Assembly (NCBI RefSeq): GCF_900109375.1
Contig: NZ_FOAB01000009.1
Coordinates: 62,001 to 126,000 of the forward strand
Direction of reading: 5' to 3'
Source of the DNA: Aquimarina amphilecti
GTDB taxonomy: Bacteria > Bacteroidota > Bacteroidia > Flavobacteriales > Flavobacteriaceae
Length of the DNA: 64,000 nt
Below, one piece after another: positions 1 to 8,194 of this stretch. Every line of letters begins with the position of its first letter. Position 1 is the first letter of the stretch. The notes under the pieces were generated by a model. It did no database searches. It was not told the origin of the DNA and saw only the letters and a program-made list of their open reading frames with translations. The translations under genes were made by a program, and so were the position numbers.

Positions 1-67
1 AAAAGGAAAAATTGTTTAATATAGTGTGTAAAAGGGAATTATCCCTAGTTTATACCGTTTAAATCGA

Positions 68-763
68 ATGAATGAGGGAAAATTACTAAAATTTATAATT
101 TCTTTTTTGGTTTTGTTACAGGTTTTGGGATTTGTGTTTCAGGTCTCTTCGTTGTATAAGATTAGTGTTCCATTATTATTTATAGCAATTGCTTCTAAGT
201 ATATATTGGAAAGTAAAAAAATAAAACCAATAAATATTCTTGTGCTGTTTTTGTTTTTTGCTTCAGAGTTAACGCAATCAATAAGTGGAATAATATCAAT
301 AAAACATCGAATGCTTATCAGTATAGTTGGATATCTAATGTTGTTTTATTTTCTGTATAATAATCATAAGTCTTTTAGATACAATCGTAGAGATGTCTTT
401 ACTTTAGTCTTAGGAAGTTCATTATATACAGTTATTTTTTTTATTACATATTCTGTTATTCGAGAACCAATGCAAGATTTAAATGTAATAGGTTTTGTTC
501 ATTTATTATTATTATATGTTTTACTCATCGTAGGAGCAATGCACTATATAAACATAAGGTCAGAAAAATCATTGTGGTTTTTTCTGGCAATGTTAAATTT
601 TTCATTTAGTGATTTTATTTTGTTGATTGATGAGTTTTATCTTCAATCTATGGAGTTAAAAGCTATTCGGTTGATTTGTGAACCTTTGGCGCTTATTTTT
701 TTAGTGAATTATATGATTACTAAATACGAATATTTAAAATCCGAAGAATTTGAAGGTTTTTAG
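68..763 (+). CDS. YhhN-like integral membrane protein (paralogue 1 of 3)
   Basis: A 231-residue, very hydrophobic protein with about seven to eight predicted membrane helices and no soluble domain. Helix content and motif placement resemble the YhhN/TMEM86 (lysoplasmalogenase) family: a helix after a K-x-S-V-P-L segment near residue 31, a helix ending in an acidic residue (E67), and a C-terminal S-D-F helix (near residue 181) followed by a hydrophobic tail. The resemblance is distant and an enzymatic role is not shown. It is the first of three tandem same-strand genes of nearly equal size. It starts with ATG; the first 67 bases of the window hold no other gene. Real gene: confident. Function: weak inference. 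Confidence 0.6.
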   Translation: MNEGKLLKFIISFLVLLQVLGFVFQVSSLYKISVPLLFIAIASKYILESKKIKPINILVLFLFFASELTQSISGIISIKHRMLISIVGYLMLFYFLYNNHKSFRYNRRDVFTLVLGSSLYTVIFFITYSVIREPMQDLNVIGFVHLLLLYVLLIVGAMHYINIRSEKSLWFFLAMLNFSFSDFILLIDEFYLQSMELKAIRLICEPLALIFLVNYMITKYEYLKSEEFEGF

Positions 764-782
764 TAAGTAAACAACATTGTAA

Positions 783-1478
783 TTGGATAAAACAAAATTA
801 GCATATAAGTTATTATATATTTCTGGAGCTATATTATTGCTTACATCTATCTTTAATGAACCTTTGTTGGTTTATTCTAAGACTCTAGTGATTTTTTCGA
901 TTTCTTTTTTTTACTTCGTCAAAGTAAAAAGGGTAAATTACCTGGTAATAGTAGCTTTGCTTTTGGTTTTAGCGGCAGAGGTTTTATCTGTAATAGACTT
1001 TAAAAAATATTTTAGGATAATTAATATTCTTATGTCATTTTATTATTGTCTTAATATGATGCTTCTGTGGAAAAGTTTAAAAAAAGTCAAAATACAATTT
1101 AAAAGAATTTTTACGGCCCAATTGGCTATTACTATGGGGTTGATTACATATGTCGTTTATTCTGTAGCGGATATGATTTCGCTTAATGTAGGCGAAGATC
1201 AATTGTATCTTAATATTCTAATTATCTTATTTATATTTTTTATAGGTTTTTGTTACTATATATATCTAAACAGTAAAACAGTTGTTAGTTCGTCTCTAAT
1301 GATAGCGGCATCTTGTTTTCTAATTGTGAATATTCTAACGATACTTAATAAGATGTACGTGTATCTGGATATATTTGTTGTTATCACAAATGTTTTGCAA
1401 TTATTCGGACATTACTTTTTGGTGAAGTTTTTTGTAGAACAAGAAGACTTAAAGCCAGATGATGTAGAGTTTTTTTAA
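783..1478 (+). CDS. YhhN-like integral membrane protein (paralogue 2 of 3)
   Basis: A 231-residue polytopic membrane protein of seven to eight helices starting 19 bases after the previous gene. It opens with a TTG codon; no suitable ATG lies between the upstream stop and the first helix. It shares with the next gene the segment I-D-F-x-K-Y-F near residues 71-77, followed by a matching helix and the I/V-K-F/I loop, so the two are clear paralogues. The E66/D72 acidic positions match those expected for distant YhhN-like proteins. No soluble domain is present. It is probably co-transcribed with its neighbours. Confidence 0.6.
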   Translation: MDKTKLAYKLLYISGAILLLTSIFNEPLLVYSKTLVIFSISFFYFVKVKRVNYLVIVALLLVLAAEVLSVIDFKKYFRIINILMSFYYCLNMMLLWKSLKKVKIQFKRIFTAQLAITMGLITYVVYSVADMISLNVGEDQLYLNILIILFIFFIGFCYYIYLNSKTVVSSSLMIAASCFLIVNILTILNKMYVYLDIFVVITNVLQLFGHYFLVKFFVEQEDLKPDDVEFF

Positions 1479-1532
1479 TTTAATCGTTGATAATTAGTAT
1501 TTTAAATGCATATTAAGATTGACTAAAAACTT

Positions 1533-2255
1533 TTGAAGACATTGAGATTTGTTAAGTTATCATACGCATTATTCTATTTTTCTTATATAGTCGTTATTAT
1601 TGTAGCTTTGTTTTTCGACAGAATTCACCTGATATATGTAAAGCCATTAGTTCCAATTTCTCTCATATTTATATATGTAATCAATAGTAAGTCTGTGAAT
1701 TTTTTTTTCATTATAAGCATGATAGTTATTGCTGTTAATGATACATTGGTTTATATTGATTTTGATAAATATTTTGACATAGTGGGGCTTCTTATTGTAT
1801 CATTTTATTTAATAAATGTATTTTTATTGAGAAATTATATTTCTTTAAAAGATATTAAATTCAAGGAATTTGTTTCTTTTCCTATCATTATAAGCTTTGT
1901 TTTGATATCATATCTTATTTTTTCAGTGTCTCAGTTAGTAATTCCTGTTCTTGTAGATTCAATTTTTACTTTTTTCATGATTCTTTTGGTGCTTCTTTTT
2001 TTTGTTGGCACTTGTTTTTTTATCTATATAATAGATAAGTATAAAGGTAATTTTAAACTTTTTGTGTCTGCTAGTTGTTGTTTGTTTGTAAATGCTTTGT
2101 TGTTAATAAGTCATTTTTACTATTATGCTAGAGAATTTACGATACTTGCAAACTTAGCTGAGATTGCTGGGTTGTATTTTTTCTTGAAATTTTTAATTGA
2201 TGCAAGGTTGATAGATGAGGATGATAGGAAGATTAATTATTTAAAGGATGTCTAA
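1533..2255 (+). CDS. YhhN-like integral membrane protein (paralogue 3 of 3)
   Basis: A 240-residue polytopic membrane protein with a TTG start, 54 bases after paralogue 2. It contains K-P-L near residues 37-39, N69-D70 at the end of the third helix, and I-D-F-D-K-Y-F near residues 75-81, the strongest link to paralogue 2. K-P-L plus a helix-terminal Asp is the pattern I associate with YhhN/TMEM86 proteins. The C-terminal tail is charged (D-E-D-D-R-K). It is the last gene of the triplet; 156 bases separate it from the next gene, which has its own candidate promoter. Function unproven. Confidence 0.6.
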   Translation: MKTLRFVKLSYALFYFSYIVVIIVALFFDRIHLIYVKPLVPISLIFIYVINSKSVNFFFIISMIVIAVNDTLVYIDFDKYFDIVGLLIVSFYLINVFLLRNYISLKDIKFKEFVSFPIIISFVLISYLIFSVSQLVIPVLVDSIFTFFMILLVLLFFVGTCFFIYIIDKYKGNFKLFVSASCCLFVNALLLISHFYYYAREFTILANLAEIAGLYFFLKFLIDARLIDEDDRKINYLKDV

Positions 2256-2383
2256 GGATGTGATGCAATCTAATAATAAAACAGATCTAGAACTATTGTT
2301 AATTATATAACTAAAAGTTAAATTATTTGGTTTTTTTCTATTTTTCTTATGCTCTTCTACATGATTTTAAGATGTAAAATGGC

Positions 2384-2391
2384 TACATTTG
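2384..2391 (+). promoter_or_regulatory. Candidate Bacteroidota promoter, -7 element, for the DUF6913-dapA genes
   Basis: TACATTTG matches the Bacteroidota -7 consensus TAnnTTTG and lies 20 bases before the ATG of the next gene. No clear TTG -33 element is visible at the usual distance, so this is a motif-based prediction. Confidence 0.4.
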
Positions 2392-2411
2392 TCACTTAAT
2401 CTTTTTTATAA

Positions 2412-2936
2412 ATGATTTTAAAGGGTCTTAAGCGAAATGCACTAAAAAAAAGCATTGAATCTCATATCAAGACTAGAAAATCTCGAGCAAAAGAGGTTTC
2501 TAGTATCAAAAGTTTAGCAGTTCTAATTGATGCTTCTCAATCTGTTAATGTTTTGTCATTAGTTAAATTAGCTAATGAACTAGGGGTTAAGTCTGATAGG
2601 TTAAAAGTAATGGGGTATAAAGAAGATCAGAAAGAAATTTCTGATGATAAAGATGCTGCATATTATAATGATAAGAGTTTTGGTGTTGGTGGTGCTATTA
2701 AAAGTAATTCTTTAAAAGATTTTATAAATGAGGATTATGATGTTTTGATTAATTTTTATTCGGAAAGCAAACAAGAACTTGATTATATAGCAGCGGCTTC
2801 TAAGGCTAAATTTAAAGTTGGTTTTGCAGAAATAGATAACCGTATCAATGATTTGGTTATTGGTTCTTCTGATCAAAACACAAATCTTTTTATTTCCGAA
2901 CTAAAAAAATATTTAAAAATTTTACAGATTATATAA
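2412..2936 (+). CDS. DUF6913 family protein
   Basis: A 174-residue soluble protein with a basic, helical N-terminus (residues 1-30) followed by an alternating alpha/beta region with the segment L-I-D-A-S-Q-S-V around residue 40. It resembles the flavobacterial DUF6913 family, which is commonly found just upstream of dapA. The stop codon is one base before the dapA start, so the two genes are almost certainly co-transcribed and probably translationally coupled. No catalytic motif is recognised. The role is unknown; neighbourhood alone suggests a link to lysine or cell-wall metabolism, and that link is weak. Confidence 0.7.
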   Translation: MILKGLKRNALKKSIESHIKTRKSRAKEVSSIKSLAVLIDASQSVNVLSLVKLANELGVKSDRLKVMGYKEDQKEISDDKDAAYYNDKSFGVGGAIKSNSLKDFINEDYDVLINFYSESKQELDYIAAASKAKFKVGFAEIDNRINDLVIGSSDQNTNLFISELKKYLKILQII

Positions 2937-2937
2937 T

Positions 2938-3816
2938 ATGAGTGCTTTTCTGAAAGGAACTGGTGTCGCATTAGCTACGCCTTTTAAAAATGATGGTTCA
3001 ATTGATTTTGATGGAGTTGAGTCTTTAGTTGAATTTTGTGTTAACGGTGGAGTAGAGTACTTGGTTGTTTTAGGTACTACTGCAGAATCGGTTACATTAT
3101 CTAAAGAAGAAAAAAAGAGTTTAGTTGAGCATATTGTTGCAGTTAATGATAAGAGATTGCCTTTAGTGATCGGTATAGGAGGAAATAATACTGCTGCGAT
3201 ACTTCAGGAAATTGAAAACACAGAGTTGTCTGCTTTTGATGCAATATTATCAGTTGTTCCGATGTATAATAGACCTAGTCAAGAAGGTATTTATCAGCAT
3301 TTCAAGATTATTAATGATCAATCACCGTTACCGGTTTTATTGTATAATGTTCCTTCTAGAACAGGGACCAATATGACGGCAGAAACTACTTTGAAATTAG
3401 CGCAGTTAGATAAGATAGTGGGAATCAAAGAAGCGACAGGAGATTTTACGCAAGTATTAAAAATTCTAAAAGATCGCCCAAAGGATTTTCTTGTTATTTC
3501 GGGAGATGATGCTTTAGCTTTGCCTGCAGTAGTTGCTGGAGGAGATGGTGTTATCAGTGTCATAGGTCAAGGATTTCCTGAAGAGTTTTCTAAAATGATT
3601 CGTTTTGGACTTTCTGGAGAAACAAAACAAGCATTCGAGATTTTATATAAGTTATTACCGATTTTAGACTATGCTTTTGAGGAAGGAAACCCTGCTGGAA
3701 TCAAGAATATTTTAAAAAACAAAGGTGTTTGTGGTGATCATTTACGCTTGCCTTTAATTTCAGTTTCTACTAGTTTAGCGAATAAAATAAAAGATTATAT
3801 AAAGAATAACGAGTAA
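2938..3816 (+). CDS. dapA: 4-hydroxy-tetrahydrodipicolinate synthase
   Basis: The 292-residue length is typical of DapA, which condenses pyruvate with aspartate semialdehyde in the diaminopimelate/lysine pathway and so feeds peptidoglycan synthesis. Visible family residues are G-T-T-A-E-S (46-51), Tyr136 and Arg141 in L-Y-N-V-P-S-R-T-G, and the Schiff-base lysine Lys164 in G-I-K-E-A-T-G. The protein is a cytoplasmic TIM barrel. It follows the DUF6913 gene by one base and precedes a potassium-channel gene by six. The related N-acetylneuraminate lyases share the fold, but the motif set and length favour DapA. Confidence 0.93.
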   Translation: MSAFLKGTGVALATPFKNDGSIDFDGVESLVEFCVNGGVEYLVVLGTTAESVTLSKEEKKSLVEHIVAVNDKRLPLVIGIGGNNTAAILQEIENTELSAFDAILSVVPMYNRPSQEGIYQHFKIINDQSPLPVLLYNVPSRTGTNMTAETTLKLAQLDKIVGIKEATGDFTQVLKILKDRPKDFLVISGDDALALPAVVAGGDGVISVIGQGFPEEFSKMIRFGLSGETKQAFEILYKLLPILDYAFEEGNPAGIKNILKNKGVCGDHLRLPLISVSTSLANKIKDYIKNNE

Positions 3817-3822
3817 GCTTTT

Positions 3823-4740
3823 ATGGCTAAGAAAATAAAAGACCCTGGTATTGGTCTTTCGTCTAATAAAAGAGCGAAACGATTTATTAATAAAGATGGT
3901 TCTTTTAATATTAAGCACGTTAATAGGCGTACATCAATTTCTAGGAGTTACAACTATTTGATAAGTATATCTTGGTTTAAGTTCTTTTGTTGGGTGTTTT
4001 TAGGCTATGTTTTTATAAATTCCTTGTTTGCAATTATCTATGTGACAGTCGGAATCTCTGCAATAACAGTTCCAACCGGCAGTATTGTTGGAGATTTTAT
4101 GAAAGCATTCTTTTTTTCTGCTCAAACAGTTACTACAGTGGGATATGGTGCAATGGCACCGAAAGGAATTGTTTTTGGGGTTATTTCTTCTATTGAAGCT
4201 TTAATAGGGTTGTTAAGTTTCTCCTTTATTACAGGATTGCTGTATGGAAGGTTTTCTAAACCTAAATCCAGTATTAGATTTAGTAATATAATGGTTTTGA
4301 GAGAGCATAACGATGTGGATTGTATCATGTTTAGATTGATGAGTAGAAGTACCAACGTTATGATTCGTCCAAAAGTTGAAGTCACTTTAGCATTATCTCA
4401 AAAAACCAAGGATAAAAAATATGTGAACAATTTTTACAATTTAAAATTGGAAAGGAATGAAATTACGTATTTACCAACAACTTGGACTGTAGTTCATCCA
4501 ATTAATGAATCAAGCCCTTTGTCAGAATTTAAGAAAAAAGATTTACCTCAGCTACATGGAGAGATTTTAATATTAGTAACTTATTATGATGAATCTTTTG
4601 CGCAAGAAGTTCATCAGGTTCATTCTTATATGTTGCATAATCTAAAAATTGATGAAGCTTTTATTTCAGCATTTCATTATGATGAAGATGGATTTACTAT
4701 TTTGGATCATGATAAAATTGGTAAAACAAAATCCTTATAA
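3823..4740 (+). CDS. Inward-rectifier (KirBac-type) potassium channel
   Basis: A 305-residue channel subunit. A basic N-terminus (1-50) is followed by TM1 (about 54-76), a pore helix (92-103), the selectivity filter T105-V-G-Y-G109 and TM2 (about 115-142). Residues 150-300 form the beta-rich cytoplasmic domain typical of Kir channels (R-x-S-N-I-M-V-L-R-E start). This two-helix plus immunoglobulin-like layout separates it from the six-helix voltage-gated channel further right in the window. It should form a tetrameric K+ channel in the inner membrane. It lies six bases after dapA and probably shares its transcript. Gating ligand unknown. Confidence 0.9.
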   Translation: MAKKIKDPGIGLSSNKRAKRFINKDGSFNIKHVNRRTSISRSYNYLISISWFKFFCWVFLGYVFINSLFAIIYVTVGISAITVPTGSIVGDFMKAFFFSAQTVTTVGYGAMAPKGIVFGVISSIEALIGLLSFSFITGLLYGRFSKPKSSIRFSNIMVLREHNDVDCIMFRLMSRSTNVMIRPKVEVTLALSQKTKDKKYVNNFYNLKLERNEITYLPTTWTVVHPINESSPLSEFKKKDLPQLHGEILILVTYYDESFAQEVHQVHSYMLHNLKIDEAFISAFHYDEDGFTILDHDKIGKTKSL

Positions 4741-4827
4741 TAAAAGAATTAAATAGTTGTATTTTTTTCTTTTTTCTTTTGCAACAACTCCTACTTTTTT
4801 TAGTTATTTAATAGATGAATTAAAGTT

Positions 4828-4857
4828 TTTGTAATACGGCAGAAATATCTATTTTTG
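4828..4857 (+). promoter_or_regulatory. Candidate promoter of the bamD-rpoZ-coaBC-porD operon
   Basis: A -33 TTTG at 4828-4831 and a perfect -7 element TATTTTTG at 4850-4857 are separated by 18 bases. This fits the Bacteroidota primary sigma-factor consensus. The predicted transcript start is about 10-15 bases before the bamD ATG. Confidence 0.55.
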
Positions 4858-4875
4858 CCAGATGTTTTTTAAGAT

Positions 4876-5667
4876 ATGAAGAGATTTTTGTTTTTGCTGA
4901 TTTTAGTGATAGCTTTTGGTTCCTGTAGTGAGTATCAAAAAGTACTCAAAGCAGAAGAAGTTGGACCTAAGTATAAATTAGCGGAAAAGTTATATAAAGA
5001 AGGGAAATATAAAAAAGCATTGCGTCTTTTTGAACAGATTGTACCTCAGTTTAGAGGGAAGCCTCAAGCAGAAAGAGTAATGTATTATTATTCTGATACT
5101 TATTATAATTTGGAGGATTATTATCTAGCAGGTTATCAATTCGAAAGATTTGCTAAATCTTATCCTAACAGTGATAAAAGAGAAGAAGCTGCGTATAAAG
5201 GAGCTAAAAGTTATTATTCCTTATCGCCAAGATATAGTTTGGATCAAACCGAAACTGATGAAGCTTTAGAGAAACTACAAGCGTATATTAATACTTTTCC
5301 GGAGAGTGAAAACCTTGAGGAAGCAAATAAATTAGTAGCAGAACTAAGAAACAAAAAAGAGAAAAAAGCTTTTGAAATAGCAAAACGCTATCATCATAGA
5401 GAAAATTATAAGGTAGCGATAAAAGCCTTTGATAATTATTTAATAGATTACCCTGGCTCTACTTTTAGAGAAAAAGCACTATATTACAAGCTAGAATCTC
5501 AATATTTATTAGCAATAGGTAGTTATGATGTTTTAGTAAAGGAAAGACTAGAAACAGCTAATGCTTTTTATAATAATTATAATAAATATTATAAAGAAGG
5601 AGAATTTACTGCTGATGCAGAAGAAATATCAGAAGATATAAAGACAAGATTAGAACAATATAAATAG
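4876..5667 (+). CDS. bamD: Outer membrane protein assembly factor BamD
   Basis: A 263-residue lipoprotein with a signal peptide and lipobox ending at Cys17 (F-G-S-C). The mature part is a series of TPR-like helical hairpins (K-L-Y-K-E-G-K-Y-K-K-A near residue 38, then Y-x-L-E-D-Y-Y-L-A), the usual BamD architecture. BamD is the essential lipoprotein partner of BamA in outer-membrane beta-barrel insertion and sits on the periplasmic face of the outer membrane. It heads a tight run with rpoZ, coaBC and porD. Length and order match flavobacterial BamD. Confidence 0.9.
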   Translation: MKRFLFLLILVIAFGSCSEYQKVLKAEEVGPKYKLAEKLYKEGKYKKALRLFEQIVPQFRGKPQAERVMYYYSDTYYNLEDYYLAGYQFERFAKSYPNSDKREEAAYKGAKSYYSLSPRYSLDQTETDEALEKLQAYINTFPESENLEEANKLVAELRNKKEKKAFEIAKRYHHRENYKVAIKAFDNYLIDYPGSTFREKALYYKLESQYLLAIGSYDVLVKERLETANAFYNNYNKYYKEGEFTADAEEISEDIKTRLEQYK

Positions 5668-5682
5668 AAAATTTAGGAGAAG

Positions 5683-6015
5683 ATGGATTTGAAAAAAAGT
5701 AATGCACCTGTAAATACTACTACAATTGATAAAAATTTAGTAGATCAACCTACAGGTAATATTTATGAGGCGATTTCTGTAATATCTAAAAGAGCCAATC
5801 AAATTAATACCGATATAAAGAAGGAGCTTTTAGAAAAATTAGATGAATTTGCTACTTATAATGATAGTTTAGAAGAAATCTTCGAAAACAAAGAGCAGAT
5901 AGAAGTTTCTAAATTTTATGAAAGATTACCAAAACCTCACTCTCTTGCAGCGCAAGAATGGTTAGACGGTAAAATATACTTCAGAAATACAAAGACAGAT
6001 TCTGAATCTATATAA
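5683..6015 (+). CDS. rpoZ: RNA polymerase subunit omega / Rpb6-like
   Basis: A 110-residue acidic protein with the core N-I-Y-E-A-I-S-V-I-S-K-R-A-N-Q-I near residues 26-41, which matches the Rpb6/omega helix that clamps the beta' C-terminus. The C-terminal part (P-K-P-H-S-L-A-A-Q-E-W) is the extension seen in Bacteroidota homologues. It lies 15 bases after bamD and two bases before coaBC, an order I know from other Flavobacteriaceae. Role: assembly and stability of core RNA polymerase. Confidence 0.85.
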   Translation: MDLKKSNAPVNTTTIDKNLVDQPTGNIYEAISVISKRANQINTDIKKELLEKLDEFATYNDSLEEIFENKEQIEVSKFYERLPKPHSLAAQEWLDGKIYFRNTKTDSESI

Positions 6016-6017
6016 GT

Positions 6018-7232
6018 ATGTCATCAATATTAGGCGGTAAAAAAATTCTTATAGGTGTTACCGCTGGTATTGCTGCTTATAAAACAGCTTCATTGGTGCG
6101 TCTTTTTATTAAATCAGGCGCACAAGTAAAGGTTGTAATGACTCCTGCAGCAAAAGATTTCGTAACGCCACTGACACTTTCTACATTATCAAAAAATCCA
6201 GTACATTCATCTTTTTATGATGATGAAGACGAGAATGCGGAATGGAATAACCACGTAGAATTAGGGTTGTGGGCGGATATCATGCTTATAGCACCAGCAA
6301 CAGCAAATACTTTATCTAAGATGTCAAATGGAGGTAGTAATAACCTGCTTTTGGCAACATATCTATCAGCAAAATGCCCTGTGTATTTTGCTCCAGCAAT
6401 GGATTTAGATATGTACAATCATCCTTCTACACACGAAACATTCAAAAAGCTTCAGTCTTTTGGTAATATAATGATTCCTGCCGAGTCAGGAGAGTTAGCA
6501 AGTGGATTAGTGGGGCAAGGTAGAATGGCGGAACCTTCTACTATAGTTAGGTTTATAGAGGATGATATTTTAGGAAAACTACCTTTAAAAGGACAAAAAG
6601 TTTTAATAACGGCAGGTCCAACGTATGAGGCGATTGATCCTGTTCGTTTTATTGGAAATCATTCGAGCGGAAGAATGGGAATAGAACTGGCAACTACAGC
6701 GGCTAATCTTGGAGCTGAAGTTTCACTAATTCTGGGCCCTTCTTCACTTAAAGTTTCTCATGATTTTATTAACGTAATACCAGTTGTAAGTGCTGCCTCT
6801 ATGTACGAAGCAGTCACTAAAGAATTTGATAACTGTAATATAGCCATTGCTTCTGCTGCGGTTGCTGATTATAGGCCTAAGAATGTGTCTGATCAGAAAA
6901 TTAAAAAATCTGATAGTAGTTTTTCTATTGAATTAGAACGTACAACAGATATCCTTAAATGGATGGGTTCTGTTAAGAAAGAACAGTTTTTAGTAGGGTT
7001 TGCTTTAGAAACAGAGAACGAAGAACAAAATGCAAAAGGTAAGTTAGAAAAGAAGAATTTAGATTTAATTGTGCTTAATTCTCTTAATGATAAAGGAGCT
7101 GGTTTTAAGGGGCAAACTAATAAAGTAACACTGATTAATCATAAATTAGAAATTAAAGCGTTTGAATTAAAAACCAAAGCTGAGGTTGCACAGGATATTT
7201 TTAATGAAATCAATGAACAACGTAATGCATAA
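6018..7232 (+). CDS. coaBC: Bifunctional phosphopantothenoylcysteine decarboxylase / phosphopantothenate-cysteine ligase
   Basis: A 404-residue two-domain enzyme of coenzyme A synthesis. The N-terminal flavoprotein CoaC (1-185) has the active-site His79 (N-N-H-V-E), the A-P-A-T-A-N-T motif (92-98), P-A-M-D (126-129) and the substrate flap L-A-S-G-L-V-G-Q-G-R-M (160-170). The C-terminal CoaB (190-404) has I-T-A-G-P-T-Y-E (197-204), H-S-S-G-R-M-G and S-A-A-V-A-D-Y-R-P-K. Two family positions differ from the best-studied enzymes: the flap Cys is Ser162, and the Asn of P-x-M-N is Asp129. Its 3' end overlaps porD by eight bases. Confidence 0.92.
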   Translation: MSSILGGKKILIGVTAGIAAYKTASLVRLFIKSGAQVKVVMTPAAKDFVTPLTLSTLSKNPVHSSFYDDEDENAEWNNHVELGLWADIMLIAPATANTLSKMSNGGSNNLLLATYLSAKCPVYFAPAMDLDMYNHPSTHETFKKLQSFGNIMIPAESGELASGLVGQGRMAEPSTIVRFIEDDILGKLPLKGQKVLITAGPTYEAIDPVRFIGNHSSGRMGIELATTAANLGAEVSLILGPSSLKVSHDFINVIPVVSAASMYEAVTKEFDNCNIAIASAAVADYRPKNVSDQKIKKSDSSFSIELERTTDILKWMGSVKKEQFLVGFALETENEEQNAKGKLEKKNLDLIVLNSLNDKGAGFKGQTNKVTLINHKLEIKAFELKTKAEVAQDIFNEINEQRNA

Positions 7233-8112
7233 AATTTTTCTATTTGTTATACTGTTATTCGGTATTGTTCTTAATGCTCAAGAGTTTAATGCTACAGTAG
7301 TTGTTAATGCTGAGCAAACTGGTAACCCGAATTTACAGGTTTATAAGACGTTAGAAAGATCTGTTACAGAGTTTATTAATAATACAAAATGGACTGAATT
7401 AGATTATCGAACTGAGGAACGAATTGATTGTAGTTTTTTTATAACTATTAATGGAAATAATAATGATAGTTTTAATGCTACAGTTCAAGTTCAGGCTTCA
7501 AGACCAGTATATGGTTCTAATTACAAAACTACTATATTGAATATTAATGATAAGCAATTTAATTTTCAATACTTGGAATTTCAACCTTTAAATTATAATC
7601 CTAATAATTTTGAATCGAATCTTATTTCTGTAGTTTCTTTTTACTTATATACTATATTAGGAGTCGATGCAGATTCTTTTGAGTTAAATTCCGGAACAGA
7701 GTATTATCAGGAAGCTAAAAATATCGTAGGAAATGCTCAAGGAAGTAATACAATTGGTTGGAATGGGCAAGATGGTCCACAAACAAGATTTAGATTAAAT
7801 GATGATTTGTTGTCAGGTACTTTTGACGGATACAGATCAGCATTATATTCCTATCATAGAGATGGACTTGATATTATGAGCAATGATCTTAAGAAAGGTA
7901 AAGAATCCGTTTTAGAATCAATGAAAACACTGGAAGGGTTACATCGAACTAGACCTAATTCTTATATAATGAGAGTGTTCTTTGATGCAAAAGCAGATGA
8001 AGTAGCAAAAATCCTTTCTGGAGGACCTTCTCTTAATATTGCTGAGACTATGTCAATACTTAGTAGAATAGCTCCAACATATGCAAATAATTGGGCAGAG
8101 ATAAAACTTTAA
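7225..8112 (+). CDS. DUF4835 / PorD-like protein of the type IX secretion machinery
   Basis: A 295-residue protein with an N-terminal signal peptide (M-H-K-I-F-L-F to about N-A-Q) and a globular mature part rich in N, Y and T. Family traits visible are the opening A-x-V-V-V-N-A-E-Q and the late R-x-N-D-D-L-L-S-G-T segment. DUF4835 includes PorD, required in Porphyromonas for T9SS function. The ATG at 7225 overlaps the coaBC end; ATG 7213 is an alternative start. The coaBC-porD-recN order supports the call. The two T9SS-type cargo genes further right fit a T9SS-positive organism. Confidence 0.78.
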   Translation: MHKIFLFVILLFGIVLNAQEFNATVVVNAEQTGNPNLQVYKTLERSVTEFINNTKWTELDYRTEERIDCSFFITINGNNNDSFNATVQVQASRPVYGSNYKTTILNINDKQFNFQYLEFQPLNYNPNNFESNLISVVSFYLYTILGVDADSFELNSGTEYYQEAKNIVGNAQGSNTIGWNGQDGPQTRFRLNDDLLSGTFDGYRSALYSYHRDGLDIMSNDLKKGKESVLESMKTLEGLHRTRPNSYIMRVFFDAKADEVAKILSGGPSLNIAETMSILSRIAPTYANNWAEIKL

Positions 8113-8194
8113 GTTTTTCTTTTTGAAATTGAAATCTTTTTAAAACTATAGTATCTTTACTTCCTTTTAATAAACAATAAAATATTATTATCCT

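Noticed and set aside
3318..3563. A minus-strand open frame inside dapA
   Set aside because: Antisense to dapA, where catalytic residues are fixed on the plus strand.
4741..4875. A possible terminator (AGTTGT...ACAACT) after the Kir channel gene
   Set aside because: The loop is very long and A/T-rich, so pairing is weak.
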